Shown here piece after piece: positions 7,597 to 16,481 of a stretch of DNA of 64,000 nt. Under the pieces are notes generated by a model. It had not been told where the DNA came from and did not search any database. It saw nothing but the letters and a program-made list of their open reading frames with translations. Each line of letters begins with the position of its first letter. Within the stretch, counting starts at the first letter, position 1. This DNA comes from Paenibacillus sp. FSL R7-0273. Its GTDB lineage: Bacteria; Bacillota; Bacilli; Paenibacillales; Paenibacillaceae. The stretch is taken from NCBI RefSeq assembly GCF_000758625.1, contig NZ_CP009283.1:4351501-4415500 (forward strand), written 5' to 3'. A program made the translations under genes and the position numbers.

Positions 7597-8451
7597 TTAC
7601 ATACAGAAGATATGCTCTCCTATCGTCATAACCTGCGGCCGGGTCCAAATCCACTTAGAGGTTGCTGTCTTCGGATTAAAATAGTACAGGCAGCCGCCCG
7701 AAGGGTCCCAGCCGTTGAGTGCCTGCTGAACTGCCTTGCGGGCTTGTTCATTAGGCTCCAGGTAAATCTGCCCGTCAGCTACAGCCGTGAAAGCGCCGGG
7801 CTGGAAAATAACGCCGGAAGGCGTGTTGGGAAAGCTCGGAGATTTTACCCGGTTCAGGATTACCGCGGCCACCGCCACCTGGCCCTCAAACGGCTCTCCG
7901 CGTGCCTCACCGTAAACGGCATTGGCCATGATCTTCAGATCATTTTCGGACAGGCCCATTGTATTGCCTGACGACAGCTCAGCACCGCTGTTCTTTTTAG
8001 CAGCGTTGCCGGTTTTGGCGGTTGTGTTCCCGGTGTTCTTTTTGGCTGTGGTAGTTGAGGGCTCTGTCGGTTTCCATGCTTTGGTCGCATTGTACAGCTT
8101 CAGCTTTGTTTTAGCCCCGACGATCCCATCTGCCTTCATTCCGAATTTCCACTGGAACCAGGTTACTGCATTTTTGGTTTTTGCCCCGAACTGGCTGTCG
8201 ATCTTCCCGCCGTAGTACCCCAGGTGCTTCAGCCGGCCCTGCAGTTCATATACATCCTGCCCGGACGAGCCTACCTTCAGCGGGGTGGTCCCGAAAGCCG
8301 GCAATGCTTCTTCTTCCCCGGAAACAGGGCTGACAGCTTCAGTCTGCGGATTTGCATAGGCTTCCTGATCCTTAAAGAATAACCCTGCAAACGGTGCAGC
8401 CGCCAGTGCCAGCGTCATTAAGGCTAATATCCATTGCTTTTGTTTTTTCAT
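7597..8451 (-). CDS. sleB: Spore cortex-lytic enzyme SleB
   Basis: Lytic transglycosylase that cuts muramic-delta-lactam-containing spore cortex during germination. The 284-aa precursor starts MKKQKQWILALMTLALAAAP, a signal peptide ending near residue 34. It is followed by a PG_binding_1 repeat (about 58-117; VGSSGQDVYELQGRLKHLGYYGG...FQWKFGMKADGIVGAKT), a Thr/Lys/Asn-rich linker, and the hydrolase_2 catalytic domain (about 165-284) with the catalytic glutamate in VYGEARGEP. There is no ypeB next to it, although ypeB usually follows sleB. The ribosome binding site is weak (AAAGGTAG, 12 nt away). A sigma-G-type promoter lies at 8501-8531. Alone between ftsK and ymfF, it may be one of several SleB paralogues in the genome. 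Confidence 0.93.
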   Translation of the reverse strand: MKKQKQWILALMTLALAAAPFAGLFFKDQEAYANPQTEAVSPVSGEEEALPAFGTTPLKVGSSGQDVYELQGRLKHLGYYGGKIDSQFGAKTKNAVTWFQWKFGMKADGIVGAKTKLKLYNATKAWKPTEPSTTTAKKNTGNTTAKTGNAAKKNSGAELSSGNTMGLSENDLKIMANAVYGEARGEPFEGQVAVAAVILNRVKSPSFPNTPSGVIFQPGAFTAVADGQIYLEPNEQARKAVQQALNGWDPSGGCLYYFNPKTATSKWIWTRPQVMTIGEHIFCM

Positions 8452-8500
8452 TGGAGTCGCTCTACCTTTCTATTGTAAGTTCAACATGGATGGCTAAAGT

Positions 8501-8531
8501 TATTATGACGACTGGCAGGACATCCTATGCA
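8501..8531 (-). promoter_or_regulatory. Candidate sigma-G promoter of sleB
   Basis: The minus strand has TGCATA (8526-8531), an 18-nt spacer and CATAATA (8501-8507), about 50 nt before the sleB ATG. This fits the forespore sigma-G pattern (GHATR, N18, CATnHTA) and the known forespore expression of sleB. Confidence 0.65.
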
Positions 8532-8591
8532 TGGGCATAAGAGTAAGCGCACTTACTTATGATTCCGGGAGTAACAGACACAGCAAAATAA

Positions 8592-8641
8592 CCCCACAAA
8601 GTGTAGAAAATCACGGATGTTGACTCAGATACTTTGCGGGG
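8592..8641. repeat. Inverted repeat CCCC(A)CAAAGT ... ACTTTG(C)GGGG, dispersed terminator-like element
   Basis: Arms of 11 nt with one A/C mismatch close a loop of about 28 nt. The minus strand continues TTATTTTGC, as does the hairpin at 1206-1220 (GTATTTTGC), and both share CCCCACAAAGTG. It lies between the ftsK terminator and the sleB promoter. Confidence 0.55.
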
Positions 8642-8663
8642 ACCCCCATAACTTATAAATCGC

Positions 8664-8696
8664 AAAAAGCACCCTTTCTGCTAAAAGAAAGAGTGC
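8664..8696 (-). terminator. Rho-independent terminator of ftsK
   Basis: Minus strand: GCACTCTTTC - 8-nt loop - GAAAGGGTGC followed by TTTTTGCG. One mismatch in a 10-bp stem with a good U-tract, 27 nt past the ftsK stop. Confidence 0.85.
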
Positions 8697-8722
8697 CCTG
8701 CCTGTACTATTTATATGTCTGT

Positions 8723-11395
8723 CTAAGAGCTGATCCGGTTCTGCTGATACTGCTCCAGAGACATCAGAACTTCACGCGGCTTGCTGCCCTCGTAAGGCCC
8801 GATGACCGACCGGGCTTCCATGGCATCAATCAGCCGGGCGGCACGGGTATAGCCTACGCGCATCCGCCGCTGCAGCAGTGAAACGGAGGCCTGCTTCGCT
8901 TCCAGAACAATCTGCACAGCCTGCTCATACAGCTCGTCCTGCGGCTCCTGGTCTTCTGAAACCATATCATCCACCTCAGGTACCAGCGTCTCGTCATATT
9001 CAGCCTCACCCTGGCTGCTGACGAACTGTACAATGGTCTCCACTTCCTGGTCGCTCATGAAAGCGCCCTGGACGCGGACCGGCTTGGAGGCTCCCATCGG
9101 AAGGAACAGCATGTCTCCGCGCCCCAGCAGCTTCTCTGCACCAGGCATATCGAGAATCGTCCGTGAATCCACATTCGAGGATACGCCGAAGGCAATCCGG
9201 GAAGGGATATTCGCTTTGATCAGCCCCGTGATAACGTCGACGGACGGACGCTGAGTGGCAATAATCAGATGGATGCCCGCCGCACGCGCCATTTGGGCCA
9301 AACGGCAGATTGCATCCTCCACATCATTAGCAGCTACCATCATCAGATCGGCGAGCTCGTCCACGATAACGACAATATAAGGCAGAATAGCCGCCGGGTT
9401 ATCCTTCATCAGATTGTTGTAGCCTTCCACGTTGCGTGTTCCTGATTTGGAGAAGAGCTCATAACGTTTCTCCATCTCCACTACGATCTTCTTGAGGGCC
9501 AGACTGGCCCTTTTCGGATCCGTTACTACCGGGGCCAGCAAATGCGGTATGCCGTTATAAACATTGAGCTCCACCATCTTAGGGTCAACCATCAGGAACT
9601 TGACCTCGTCAGGCTTGGCTTTGTATAGAATGCTGGTGATAATTCCGTTAATACAAACCGACTTGCCTGACCCGGTAGCCCCTGCCACGAGAAGATGGGG
9701 CATCTTCGCCAGATTGCCGATAATGGTCTGTCCGGAAATGTCGCGTCCGAAAGCAATGGACAGCCGGGATTCGGCATCCTGGAAGATCTGCGTCTCCATA
9801 ACCTCTCTCATCGTAACCACAGAAACCTCAGGATTCGGTACCTCGATGCCGATTGCCGACTTCCCGGGAATCGGCGCTTCCATCCGGATATCCTTGGCCG
9901 CGAGCGCCAGGGCAATATCATCGGTCAGATTGACAATCCGGCTGACCTTGACCCCGATATCCGGCTGAATTTCGTAACGGGTTACGGCAGGTCCGCGCAC
10001 CACTTCAAGCACTTTGGCCCTGACTCCGAAGCTCTCCAGGGTCGCCTCCAGCTTGCGGGCAGTCTGCATGTAATCATTCTGATCCCCTGCCTTGCCCCCG
10101 CCGTTAGGCTTGGACAGCAGGCGGAAGGGCGGCAGCTTGTATGGCTTAGGCGGCGGAAGAAGCGGCGGGGCCGGAACCGGCTCCCCTCCCTCGGCTGTGC
10201 CAAGCAGGCCATCAAGCTCCACTGTGACCTCTTCGTCCGGAATATCGGATGTACCCGATGGCTCGACTGCTGCCTGACCGGAGGAGCCAGCAGGGCTGCG
10301 CGTTCCTGCGCTACGGGCAGCCGGGGAAAACCCGCCCCACTCTTCCCGTTCTTCCTCACTCAGGCCCTCTGAACGGATGTGTTCAAAGAAATCCCGGATA
10401 ATCGGGGTTACAGGCTCCACCTCCTCTTCGGAAGGCTCATAAGCGGAAGGATCATCAGATACTGCACGTGTAATATCTGCCTCCAGCCCGGAGATAACCG
10501 GAAGTACAGGCGAAGCTGAGCTGACAGCTCCTCCGTCAGCCTGCAGGCTCTGCTCTGAACCTTCTGTGTGATCCGGAGCATTGGAAGCGCCGCTGAGCCA
10601 TCCTCCTATCCTGCGGAAGAACAGCGGCTGGCTTCTTCTCGGAAGCGACGGCTCGTCTTCTTCATCCTCGTCCTCCTCGATGTCAGGAGGAGCCGCTGCT
10701 GCGGCTCTGCCCGCTCTTGATTGACGCGGGGCTACCGGAACCGCAGCAGGGCGGTTAGCCGCCCGCTGCCGGAGGCTCTCCAGCAGCTTCACAGAGCGTA
10801 CCCGCAGCAATGAGAACAGCTCCACATAGGAAAGGTTGGTAACCAGCATGAAGCTGATCGCCAGCATGACAATCATAATCAGCTTCGCGCCCAAGGTGCC
10901 GAACAGCCACAGCAGCCCGGCGAATACCAGCGCGCCTAAATATCCGCCGCTGATATCCTTACCCAGCAGATAGACACTGCTGTCGCTTGCACCCGGCTTC
11001 AACGCGCCGGAAAGATCATTATGTATTTGTGCCAGCACATTGCCGGGATGAAGCATGTTAACAGGCCCCAGCTTCTGCTGCATGGCCGATATGGAACTCA
11101 TCAGGCATAACGACAGCACCAGCAATACCGCCCCGGTATAACGGCTGTTCCAGCCGGACGGCCACTTTCTGTTTATCATTACCATCAGACCGTAGATAAT
11201 GCCAACGAGCGGCAGGACAAAATAAAATCTGCCCAGCAGGTAGCCCGCCATACTGGACAGAGAACGCCCTACTGCTGCTTCGCCGGATAGAGCAATTACC
11301 GAAATAGTAATAAGCATAATGCCGTAAATTTCATATTTAAGAACGCTGCCGATTGTCGCTTTTTTCTTTGACTTTCTCTTTCTCCGTTTAGCCAC
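8723..11395 (-). CDS. ftsK: DNA translocase FtsK/SpoIIIE
   Basis: Membrane-anchored ATP-driven DNA pump that clears chromosome arms from the septum in division or sporulation. The protein is about 890 aa: a basic N-terminus ([11 protein letters not shown]), four transmembrane helices at about 20-175, an acidic linker rich in Asp/Glu/Pro (about 215-420), the motor with Walker A GATGSGKS and Walker B IVVIDELADLM, and a C-terminal winged-helix gamma domain ([22 protein letters not shown]). I start at the GTG at 11395 (GGGGGTG six bases before); the ATG at 11416 overlaps a perfect extended -10 box. The order with tepA matches the SpoIIIE locus of Bacillus. Whether it serves division, sporulation or both cannot be told here. 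Confidence 0.95.
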   Translation of the reverse strand: MAKRRKRKSKKKATIGSVLKYEIYGIMLITISVIALSGEAAVGRSLSSMAGYLLGRFYFVLPLVGIIYGLMVMINRKWPSGWNSRYTGAVLLVLSLCLMSSISAMQQKLGPVNMLHPGNVLAQIHNDLSGALKPGASDSSVYLLGKDISGGYLGALVFAGLLWLFGTLGAKLIMIVMLAISFMLVTNLSYVELFSLLRVRSVKLLESLRQRAANRPAAVPVAPRQSRAGRAAAAAPPDIEEDEDEEDEPSLPRRSQPLFFRRIGGWLSGASNAPDHTEGSEQSLQADGGAVSSASPVLPVISGLEADITRAVSDDPSAYEPSEEEVEPVTPIIRDFFEHIRSEGLSEEEREEWGGFSPAARSAGTRSPAGSSGQAAVEPSGTSDIPDEEVTVELDGLLGTAEGGEPVPAPPLLPPPKPYKLPPFRLLSKPNGGGKAGDQNDYMQTARKLEATLESFGVRAKVLEVVRGPAVTRYEIQPDIGVKVSRIVNLTDDIALALAAKDIRMEAPIPGKSAIGIEVPNPEVSVVTMREVMETQIFQDAESRLSIAFGRDISGQTIIGNLAKMPHLLVAGATGSGKSVCINGIITSILYKAKPDEVKFLMVDPKMVELNVYNGIPHLLAPVVTDPKRASLALKKIVVEMEKRYELFSKSGTRNVEGYNNLMKDNPAAILPYIVVIVDELADLMMVAANDVEDAICRLAQMARAAGIHLIIATQRPSVDVITGLIKANIPSRIAFGVSSNVDSRTILDMPGAEKLLGRGDMLFLPMGASKPVRVQGAFMSDQEVETIVQFVSSQGEAEYDETLVPEVDDMVSEDQEPQDELYEQAVQIVLEAKQASVSLLQRRMRVGYTRAARLIDAMEARSVIGPYEGSKPREVLMSLEQYQQNRISS

Positions 11396-11414
11396 GCCAG
11401 CCACCCCCGGCAAC

Positions 11415-11423
11415 ATTATACCA
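11415..11423 (-). promoter_or_regulatory. Extended -10 promoter element of ftsK
   Basis: The minus strand reads TGGTATAAT (11423-11415), a perfect extended -10, about 20 nt upstream of the GTG start. No good -35 is visible, which extended -10 promoters tolerate. It overlaps the alternative ATG and argues for the GTG start. Confidence 0.55.
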
Positions 11424-11484
11424 TATAATGGCGTGGCGTACCTATGTTCTGTTCTGTAAAAAAATGCAACTTCATGCCGTTTAC

Positions 11485-11700
11485 TTATTTATCGTAATCA
11501 ACAACTGCACCGGGAGCGAACGCCGGATCAAGATACTTGTCCAGCGGACACTGCAGCAGCCGTATAATCCTTGCCTGTCTGCCTTCCAGCGGCTCCACCT
11601 GCATCAGCATTCCACCGACTGTCACCTCCTGCAGCTGCTGCCCGTTGCTGTAGGCCCCCTCAAACATTTGCTCAAGCGGTACAACGGTATAGAAGGTCAT
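11485..11700 (-). CDS. ylzJ: YlzJ-like family protein
   Basis: A 71-aa protein starting [17 protein letters not shown] with conserved [22 protein letters not shown]. This matches the small YlzJ family found after tepA in spore formers; its role is unknown. The ATG overlaps the tepA stop (ATGA), so it is translated with tepA. It has no membrane segment or metal motif. Confidence 0.88.
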   Translation of the reverse strand: MTFYTVVPLEQMFEGAYSNGQQLQEVTVGGMLMQVEPLEGRQARIIRLLQCPLDKYLDPAFAPGAVVDYDK

Positions 11701-12476
11701 TGCGGCAGCCCTCCCTGTACTAATTCACCGGCTGCAGTCTGGATGGAAGAACCGGCAATCATCCGGTTTAGATGGGCAAGGGCGGCACCAATCCCGCCTA
11801 CCTCATCCATCAGCCCGAACTTGACTGCATCGTAGCCGCCGACGGCAGTACCGATGTCACGGTTCAGCTCACCCGTTTTGAACATCAGATCCTTGAACAT
11901 CTGTTCACTGATCCGGGAGTGGGAGGTAACGAAGCGAACCATCCTCTCCTGCATCCGTTCCATATATTCAAAGGTCTGCGGCACACCGATAACAAGCCCG
12001 TTCATCCGGATCGGATGAATGGTCATCGTTGCGCTCTCGGCAATGATGGAGTAGGTTGACGCTACTGCAATCGGCACACCGATGCTGTGCCCGCCGCCGA
12101 TCACCACGGTAACTGTCGGCTTGGACAGGGATGCAATCATTTCGGCAATGGCCAGACCCGCTTCTACATCGCCGCCGACTGTATTCAGAATGATCAGGAG
12201 GCCTTTAATATTCTTATTCTGCTCAGCTGCGACCAGCTGCGGAATGATATGCTCGTATTTGGTTGTTTTATTGTGCGGCGGAAGCACGAAATGCCCTTCG
12301 ATCTGTCCGATAATGGTCATGCAGAAAATATCCGGCTCTGCACTCGGTACTGCCGTCTGGCCCAGTTCTTTAATCATATTAACAGCAGGCGGCACTGCTT
12401 CAGGAACGGCCGGCTTGGTTTCCTCCGGCTGCATCTCACCATTATTACCTGTTTCTGATCCCTGCATCATTGACAT
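11697..12476 (-). CDS. tepA: ClpP-like translocation-enhancing protein TepA
   Basis: ClpP/crotonase-fold serine protease of 259 aa. In B. subtilis TepA (YmfB) was reported to stimulate preprotein translocation and it is expressed with sporulation genes. It has a Pro/Glu-rich, poorly ordered N-terminus of about 45 residues and then the ClpP core. The oxyanion glycines are in [11 protein letters not shown], the nucleophile in [11 protein letters not shown] and the catalytic histidine in MTIHPIRM; the acid is probably in LNRDIG. The start ATG at 12476 has GGGTGAG upstream. It is followed by ylzJ in a 4-nt overlap and by ftsK, as in Bacillus. An anti-sigma gene has come between rnjB and tepA here. 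Confidence 0.92.
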   Translation of the reverse strand: MSMMQGSETGNNGEMQPEETKPAVPEAVPPAVNMIKELGQTAVPSAEPDIFCMTIIGQIEGHFVLPPHNKTTKYEHIIPQLVAAEQNKNIKGLLIILNTVGGDVEAGLAIAEMIASLSKPTVTVVIGGGHSIGVPIAVASTYSIIAESATMTIHPIRMNGLVIGVPQTFEYMERMQERMVRFVTSHSRISEQMFKDLMFKTGELNRDIGTAVGGYDAVKFGLMDEVGGIGAALAHLNRMIAGSSIQTAAGELVQGGLPQ

Positions 12477-12584
12477 CTACAGCTCACCCTTTCCGCTTAC
12501 AGCTTATGTGAAGCTGCAGCCATACTGACTAAGCTTAGTATGACATTTTCGGTTAGCCGCTTATGCAAAAATGGTGTTTTACAT

Positions 12585-13595
12585 TTAGTACCTGTCTGCA
12601 ACTGCCCCGAGCACTGCGCCGCGGATATAATTCTTGCCCTGCAGGCTGCTCAGGCCGGAAGCCGTACCTGTAACTACTACTCCCAGAATACGTACATCGG
12701 TTGCATCCGGCTCGGCCTTATCTTTTTTCAGATTCTGATGGATCTCCTTATACTCCTCATAGTATATGTCCTTGCCAGCTAACCCGTATCGAACGTTATC
12801 GACAAAGTCCTGCGGTGTCACCTTGTAACCATCACGGCTGTTTCCGAAGCCGTATACCCCATACCCGGCCATTGGCAAAGGATAACTTGTTCCGCCGTCC
12901 CCGTCATCCCGGGGTTCAAAATGAAAGCCTTTGCGTTCACCGTACGTATCCACCCAATACCATACCTGTGCTACTCCTGCAGGCAGCATGTCCTGTACCT
13001 CCGCAAACGAATACGCTTTATCAAATGACAATGACATTTCTGCAAGCTTCCCGGGCTCCATTTCACTAAGCAGCGAAAGATCATTAAAAATCTTACCGTT
13101 ATAATCCACCTCTGGAATATAGTACAGCATCTCCCGCTGCCCATTGTAAGGGTTATACTGTCTGCCGTATTCATAGCCGGCCTGCTCCAGCTCCGAATTG
13201 CTGACTGTCAGAGGCGATGTACCGCCATATGCGCCTGTAGTAAATGGAAACCACCATTCATTGTAGTTAATCCATTCTTGCTTCCAGGGAATAGGAACAC
13301 CTTCGATAATTTTATAGGTGTTGGTTTCCAGCACACCGGATAGAAATCCCCGCGTATCCTTATACCCTGATTCATATTCATTAGGGCTGGCAATCATCCT
13401 GTATCTCCACTCACTCATCAGGGTCTCAGATGACCTGTGGTTCACCATCTGGGCAGCACCAAAAAATATAGCGGTTAAAGTCACAAGGACAACAGCTAAT
13501 GAAATGATAATACTGCGTACCATACTTTTGCGTTTAGCCTTCTTGAGCACCTGCGCCAGCTGTTTATCCTCTTCTTCATTCCATGGGGCAGTCAA
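12585..13595 (-). CDS. Membrane anti-sigma factor with Sigma_reg C-terminal domain
   Basis: A 336-aa protein with a charged cytoplasmic N-terminus (residues 1-30, NEEEDKQLAQVLKKAKRK), one transmembrane helix (about 29-50, IIISLAVVLVTLTAIFFGAA) and a large extracytoplasmic domain with many aromatic residues. The pattern is that of the Sigma_reg_N/Sigma_reg_C family of anti-sigma factors (YhdL-like). The start is TTG at 13595 with GGAGGTGA six bases before it. It overlaps the stop of the sigma gene as TTGA, so the two are made in step, the usual arrangement of an ECF sigma and its inhibitor. The signal sensed is unknown. The pair is not at this place in B. subtilis. Confidence 0.85.
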   Translation of the reverse strand: MTAPWNEEEDKQLAQVLKKAKRKSMVRSIIISLAVVLVTLTAIFFGAAQMVNHRSSETLMSEWRYRMIASPNEYESGYKDTRGFLSGVLETNTYKIIEGVPIPWKQEWINYNEWWFPFTTGAYGGTSPLTVSNSELEQAGYEYGRQYNPYNGQREMLYYIPEVDYNGKIFNDLSLLSEMEPGKLAEMSLSFDKAYSFAEVQDMLPAGVAQVWYWVDTYGERKGFHFEPRDDGDGGTSYPLPMAGYGVYGFGNSRDGYKVTPQDFVDNVRYGLAGKDIYYEEYKEIHQNLKKDKAEPDATDVRILGVVVTGTASGLSSLQGKNYIRGAVLGAVADRY

Positions 13596-14089
13596 TGTGC
13601 CTCACCTCCGTAAAATTGTTGAAACTGTTGTCTGGCCCGGTATAAAGACGCTTTAACCGTCCCTTCACTGATTCCCAGCAGTGCTGCGATTTCTTTGTAC
13701 GTGAAGCCCATCTCGTATTTGAGCAGGATCAGCTGCCGGTTCGCCGGAACCAGCCGGTTCAGCGTCTCCTCTATCCGTTCCTTCTGCTCACGCTGTAATA
13801 ACTGTGACTCCGGCTGCTCCCTATCCGGCGCTGCCTGCTCCTCTGCCTCCATGGTGTACTGGAACCGTTTATGTCTGCGGCACAAATCATAATAACGGTT
13901 AATCGCAACCTTATAGAGCCAGGCGCTGAAATTACGCTCTTCAATCCCGCTGATATACTGCAGTGCCTTGCAGACAGTATCCTGTACGATATCCTCCGCA
14001 TCCTCAGGCGCTGCGCCCAGACGGATCAGGTATCTGCGGATCTCGACCATCTTGGCCCCCAGCAGCTGTTCCTTCAGCTTAGCCCCCAT
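13592..14089 (-). CDS. ECF RNA polymerase sigma factor
   Basis: A 165-aa sigma-70 family protein with only regions 2 and 4. Region 2 (about 15-80) has DAEDIVQDTVCKALQYI and the DNA-melting aromatic stretch NFSAWLYKVAINRYYD. Region 4 (about 105-160) has the helix-turn-helix YKEIAALLGISEGTVKASLYRAR. A Glu/Gln-rich linker joins them. GGGAGGTG precedes the ATG at 14089. It directs transcription of a regulon controlled by the downstream anti-sigma gene. A promoter of ECF type (AACAAC, 16 nt, CGTTAT) lies just upstream, so the gene may activate itself. The specific subgroup cannot be given from the sequence alone. Confidence 0.92.
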   Translation of the reverse strand: MGAKLKEQLLGAKMVEIRRYLIRLGAAPEDAEDIVQDTVCKALQYISGIEERNFSAWLYKVAINRYYDLCRRHKRFQYTMEAEEQAAPDREQPESQLLQREQKERIEETLNRLVPANRQLILLKYEMGFTYKEIAALLGISEGTVKASLYRARQQFQQFYGGEAH

Positions 14090-14108
14090 TGTGCACCTCC
14101 CTGGCAGT

Positions 14109-14136
14109 ATAACGATTGAACGGAGGAAATGTTGTT
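14109..14136 (-). promoter_or_regulatory. Candidate ECF-type autoregulatory promoter
   Basis: Minus strand AACAAC (14131-14136), a 16-nt gap and CGTTAT (14109-14114). AAC at -35 and CGT at -10 are the hallmarks of ECF promoters. The element lies about 20 nt before the sigma start codon, so the leader would be very short. Confidence 0.45.
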
Positions 14137-14155
14137 AACCTGCTGCAAAAAATAA

Positions 14156-14207
14156 CAAAAACCCCTCCTCCCCAGGAAACCGTCCAATATTTCCGGGGGA
14201 GAAGGGG
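14156..14207 (-). terminator. Strong terminator of rnjB
   Basis: On the minus strand CCCCTTCTCCCCCGGAAA pairs with TTTCCTGGGGAGGAGGGG, with minor mismatches, followed by TTTTTGTTATTTTTT. It isolates rnjB from the ECF sigma gene. Confidence 0.85.
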
Positions 14208-14247
14208 CTCTTGAGCCCTGCTTATTTAAATAGAAGAAGCTATCTTC

Positions 14248-15930
14248 TTACACTTCCATAATGATCGGCAAAATCATCGGTCTGCGGCGCGTCTGTTCGT
14301 ACAGGAAGCGTCCGAGCGAATCTTTGACGCTGGTCTTGAGGGAAGCCCATTCGTTGACCTTCTCGCTCATCAGGCGCTGCAGCGTGCTGGATACAATGCG
14401 GTTGGCTTCATCCAGCAGTCCTTCGGACTCGCGGACATATACAAAGCCGCGGGAAATGATATCCGGCCCGGAGACAATCGCTCCATTCTGCTTGCTCAGC
14501 GTTACAACAACTACCAGGATACCGTCCTGGGACAGCAGCTTGCGGTCGCGCAGTACGATGTTACCCACATCGCCGACACCCAGACCGTCAATCAGCACGT
14601 TACCGGCAGTAACCTTACCGGCTCTGCGGGCTCCGCCGCCCTGAATTTCAATGACTTCACCAATTTCGGTGATGAAGATATTGCTTGGCTCCACGCCGAC
14701 GGATTCTGCCAGAAGCGCATGTCTGCGCTGCATCCGGAATTCACCGTGGATTGGAATGAAGTATTTCGGCTTCATCAGGTTAAGCATTAGCTTGAGCTCT
14801 TCCTGGCTGCCGTGGCCGGATACGTGAACGCCGGAGTTCGAGCCGCTGTAGATTACATTGGCACCGAGGCGGAACAGTTCATCAATGGTACGGCCAACAT
14901 ATTTCTCGTTGCCCGGAACCGGAGTTGCCGCAATGATAACGGTATCTCCCGGCAGGATATCCACCTTACGGTGACTGGAGCGGGCCATGCGGGTAAGTGC
15001 CGACATCGGCTCTCCCTGGCTGCCTGTGCAGAGCACAACAACGCGGTTAGCAGCCATGCGGTTCATTTCCTCAGGCTCAATCAGCATACCGTCCGGTACA
15101 TGCAGATAGCCAAGCTCGGAAGCAATGGCAACTACGTTAACCATGCTGCGTCCGATTACGGTAATCTTGCGGCCGGTGGATTCAGCGGCATTAACCACCT
15201 GCTGGATGCGGTGCACGTTAGAGGCAAAGGTCGCCACAACTACACGCTGGTCAGCCTTGCGGAAGATATCCTCCAGCACGATGCCGACATTCTTCTCAGA
15301 AGGTGTAAAGCCCGGCTTCTCAGCATTGGTGCTGTCTGACATAAGGGCAAGCACGCCCTTCTGGCCGATTTCGGCCATCCGGTGCAGGTTCGCATATTGC
15401 CCGTTAACCGGTGTATGGTCAAATTTGAAGTCACCTGTATGAACAACATTACCTTCCGGTGTCTCAATGCATACGCCTACAGAGTCCGGAATACTGTGGT
15501 TAGTTCTGAAGAAAGTTACCTGCAGGGAAGTTCCCAGGTCAATAACCGAATCTTCATTGATCAGAATGCGCTTTGTTTCGCCAAGCAGATTGGCTTCCTT
15601 CAGCTTGTTCTCGACCAGGCCGAGTGTAAGTCTTGTTCCGTATACGGGAACATTCAGGTTCTTGAGTACATACGGCAGTCCGCCGATGTGATCCTCATGT
15701 CCGTGAGTGAGGACAATCCCTCTAACCTTGTCACGGTTCTCTGTCAGGTATGAGATGTCTGGGATAACAATATCAATACCGAGCATATCCTCTTCCGGGA
15801 ATTTGAGTCCTGCATCCACGACCACAATGTCGTTAGCATATTGGACTACATACATGTTTTTACCGATTTCCCCGACCCCGCCCAAAGCGAAAATCGTTAG
15901 CTTTTCGTTGTTGTTATTTTTTTTGGACAA
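14248..15930 (-). CDS. rnjB: Ribonuclease J (RNase J2/RnjB position)
   Basis: Metallo-beta-lactamase/beta-CASP nuclease of 560 aa for mRNA decay and RNA 5'-end processing. The zinc-binding motif HGHEDHIGG is at about residues 76-84, further ligands are in RTNHSIPDS and HTGDFKFD, and the beta-CASP motifs are in SDSTNAEKPG, TFASNVHRIQ and SGHGSQEEL. All catalytic His residues are present, so it should be active. It is called rnjB on synteny with dapA and tepA; by sequence it cannot be separated safely from RNase J1. The start is TTG at 15930, ten bases after AGGAGGG. A leader of several hundred bases precedes it, and a strong terminator follows. Confidence 0.9.
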   Translation of the reverse strand: MSKKNNNNEKLTIFALGGVGEIGKNMYVVQYANDIVVVDAGLKFPEEDMLGIDIVIPDISYLTENRDKVRGIVLTHGHEDHIGGLPYVLKNLNVPVYGTRLTLGLVENKLKEANLLGETKRILINEDSVIDLGTSLQVTFFRTNHSIPDSVGVCIETPEGNVVHTGDFKFDHTPVNGQYANLHRMAEIGQKGVLALMSDSTNAEKPGFTPSEKNVGIVLEDIFRKADQRVVVATFASNVHRIQQVVNAAESTGRKITVIGRSMVNVVAIASELGYLHVPDGMLIEPEEMNRMAANRVVVLCTGSQGEPMSALTRMARSSHRKVDILPGDTVIIAATPVPGNEKYVGRTIDELFRLGANVIYSGSNSGVHVSGHGSQEELKLMLNLMKPKYFIPIHGEFRMQRRHALLAESVGVEPSNIFITEIGEVIEIQGGGARRAGKVTAGNVLIDGLGVGDVGNIVLRDRKLLSQDGILVVVVTLSKQNGAIVSGPDIISRGFVYVRESEGLLDEANRIVSSTLQRLMSEKVNEWASLKTSVKDSLGRFLYEQTRRRPMILPIIMEV

Positions 15931-16291
15931 ATGAATCTAACCCTCCTATGATGTTGGACGTCACCCTTTTATTGGCAAATCATTAAGCTTCATATTTCAG
16001 CGGCGCTGAACACTTTGTTCAAATTGCCGATAGCTTCCATAAAGAACAGGGATATCGCCTTAAGTCTGATCATGCCTCTGCTGTGCAATGCGAAAAATCC
16101 CGAAATCAAGCAGTGAGTAGCTTCTTTAGCCGGATAATATCCGTCAAACGCCACTGCCGCGCCCCTCGCGCAAAAAAATCAACAGCAATAGCACAGACTT
16201 GTACAAGGACCTACCCTGTCTCACAATGTAAAATAAACATTGACGGAAGATTACCGCATATTTAATTAACCGCACCCAGTCACTTAAGAAC
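15931..16291 (-). other. Long untranslated leader of rnjB
   Basis: The 550 bases between dapA and rnjB hold no believable gene. If the promoter at 16292-16321 is used, the rnjB transcript starts with about 350 nt of leader. It contains a GCGC-rich hairpin near 16160, an inverted repeat CGGATA-T-TATCCG near 16133-16145 and several A/T tracts. No known riboswitch motif was recognised. Long leaders are typical where an RNase controls its own message, but this is inference. Confidence 0.5.
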
Positions 16292-16321
16292 ATTATACAT
16301 GATTTTTTTGGCAAAAGACAA
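16292..16321 (-). promoter_or_regulatory. Putative sigma-A promoter of rnjB
   Basis: Minus strand TTGTCT (16316-16321), 18-nt spacer, TATAAT (16292-16297). It follows the dapA terminator. Confidence 0.55.
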
Positions 16322-16416
16322 GTCATCCGCTATGTAAGCTTATTCTTTCCTTAAAATACAGGCATTATTTGCGAAAAAGTTCAAGCTGGGTTCTCACGAA
16401 AAATGCAGAAAGGCAT

Positions 16417-16447
16417 AAAAAACCGGCCCCCTGAAAAGGGATGCCGG
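16417..16447 (-). terminator. Terminator of dapG-dapA
   Basis: Minus strand: CCGGCATCCC - TTTTC - AGGGGGCCGG followed by TTTTTTATGC, about 35 nt after the dapA stop. Confidence 0.85.
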
Positions 16448-16481
16448 CTAATGCATTTACATTCTAAGAACAAATAACGGG

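Noticed and set aside
11396..11416. Longer ftsK start at the ATG at 11416
   Set aside because: The ATG overlaps the -10 element TATAAT; the GTG at 11395 has GGGGGTG at proper distance.
12500..12545. Short palindromes (CATACT...AGTATG and CAGCTT...AAGCTG) between the anti-sigma gene and tepA
   Set aside because: No T-tract and no recognised operator; could be a weak operator or chance, so not listed as a feature.
16144..16326. 60-codon minus-strand frame in the rnjB leader
   Set aside because: No ribosome binding site, start codon inside the promoter region, and no conservation signal visible.
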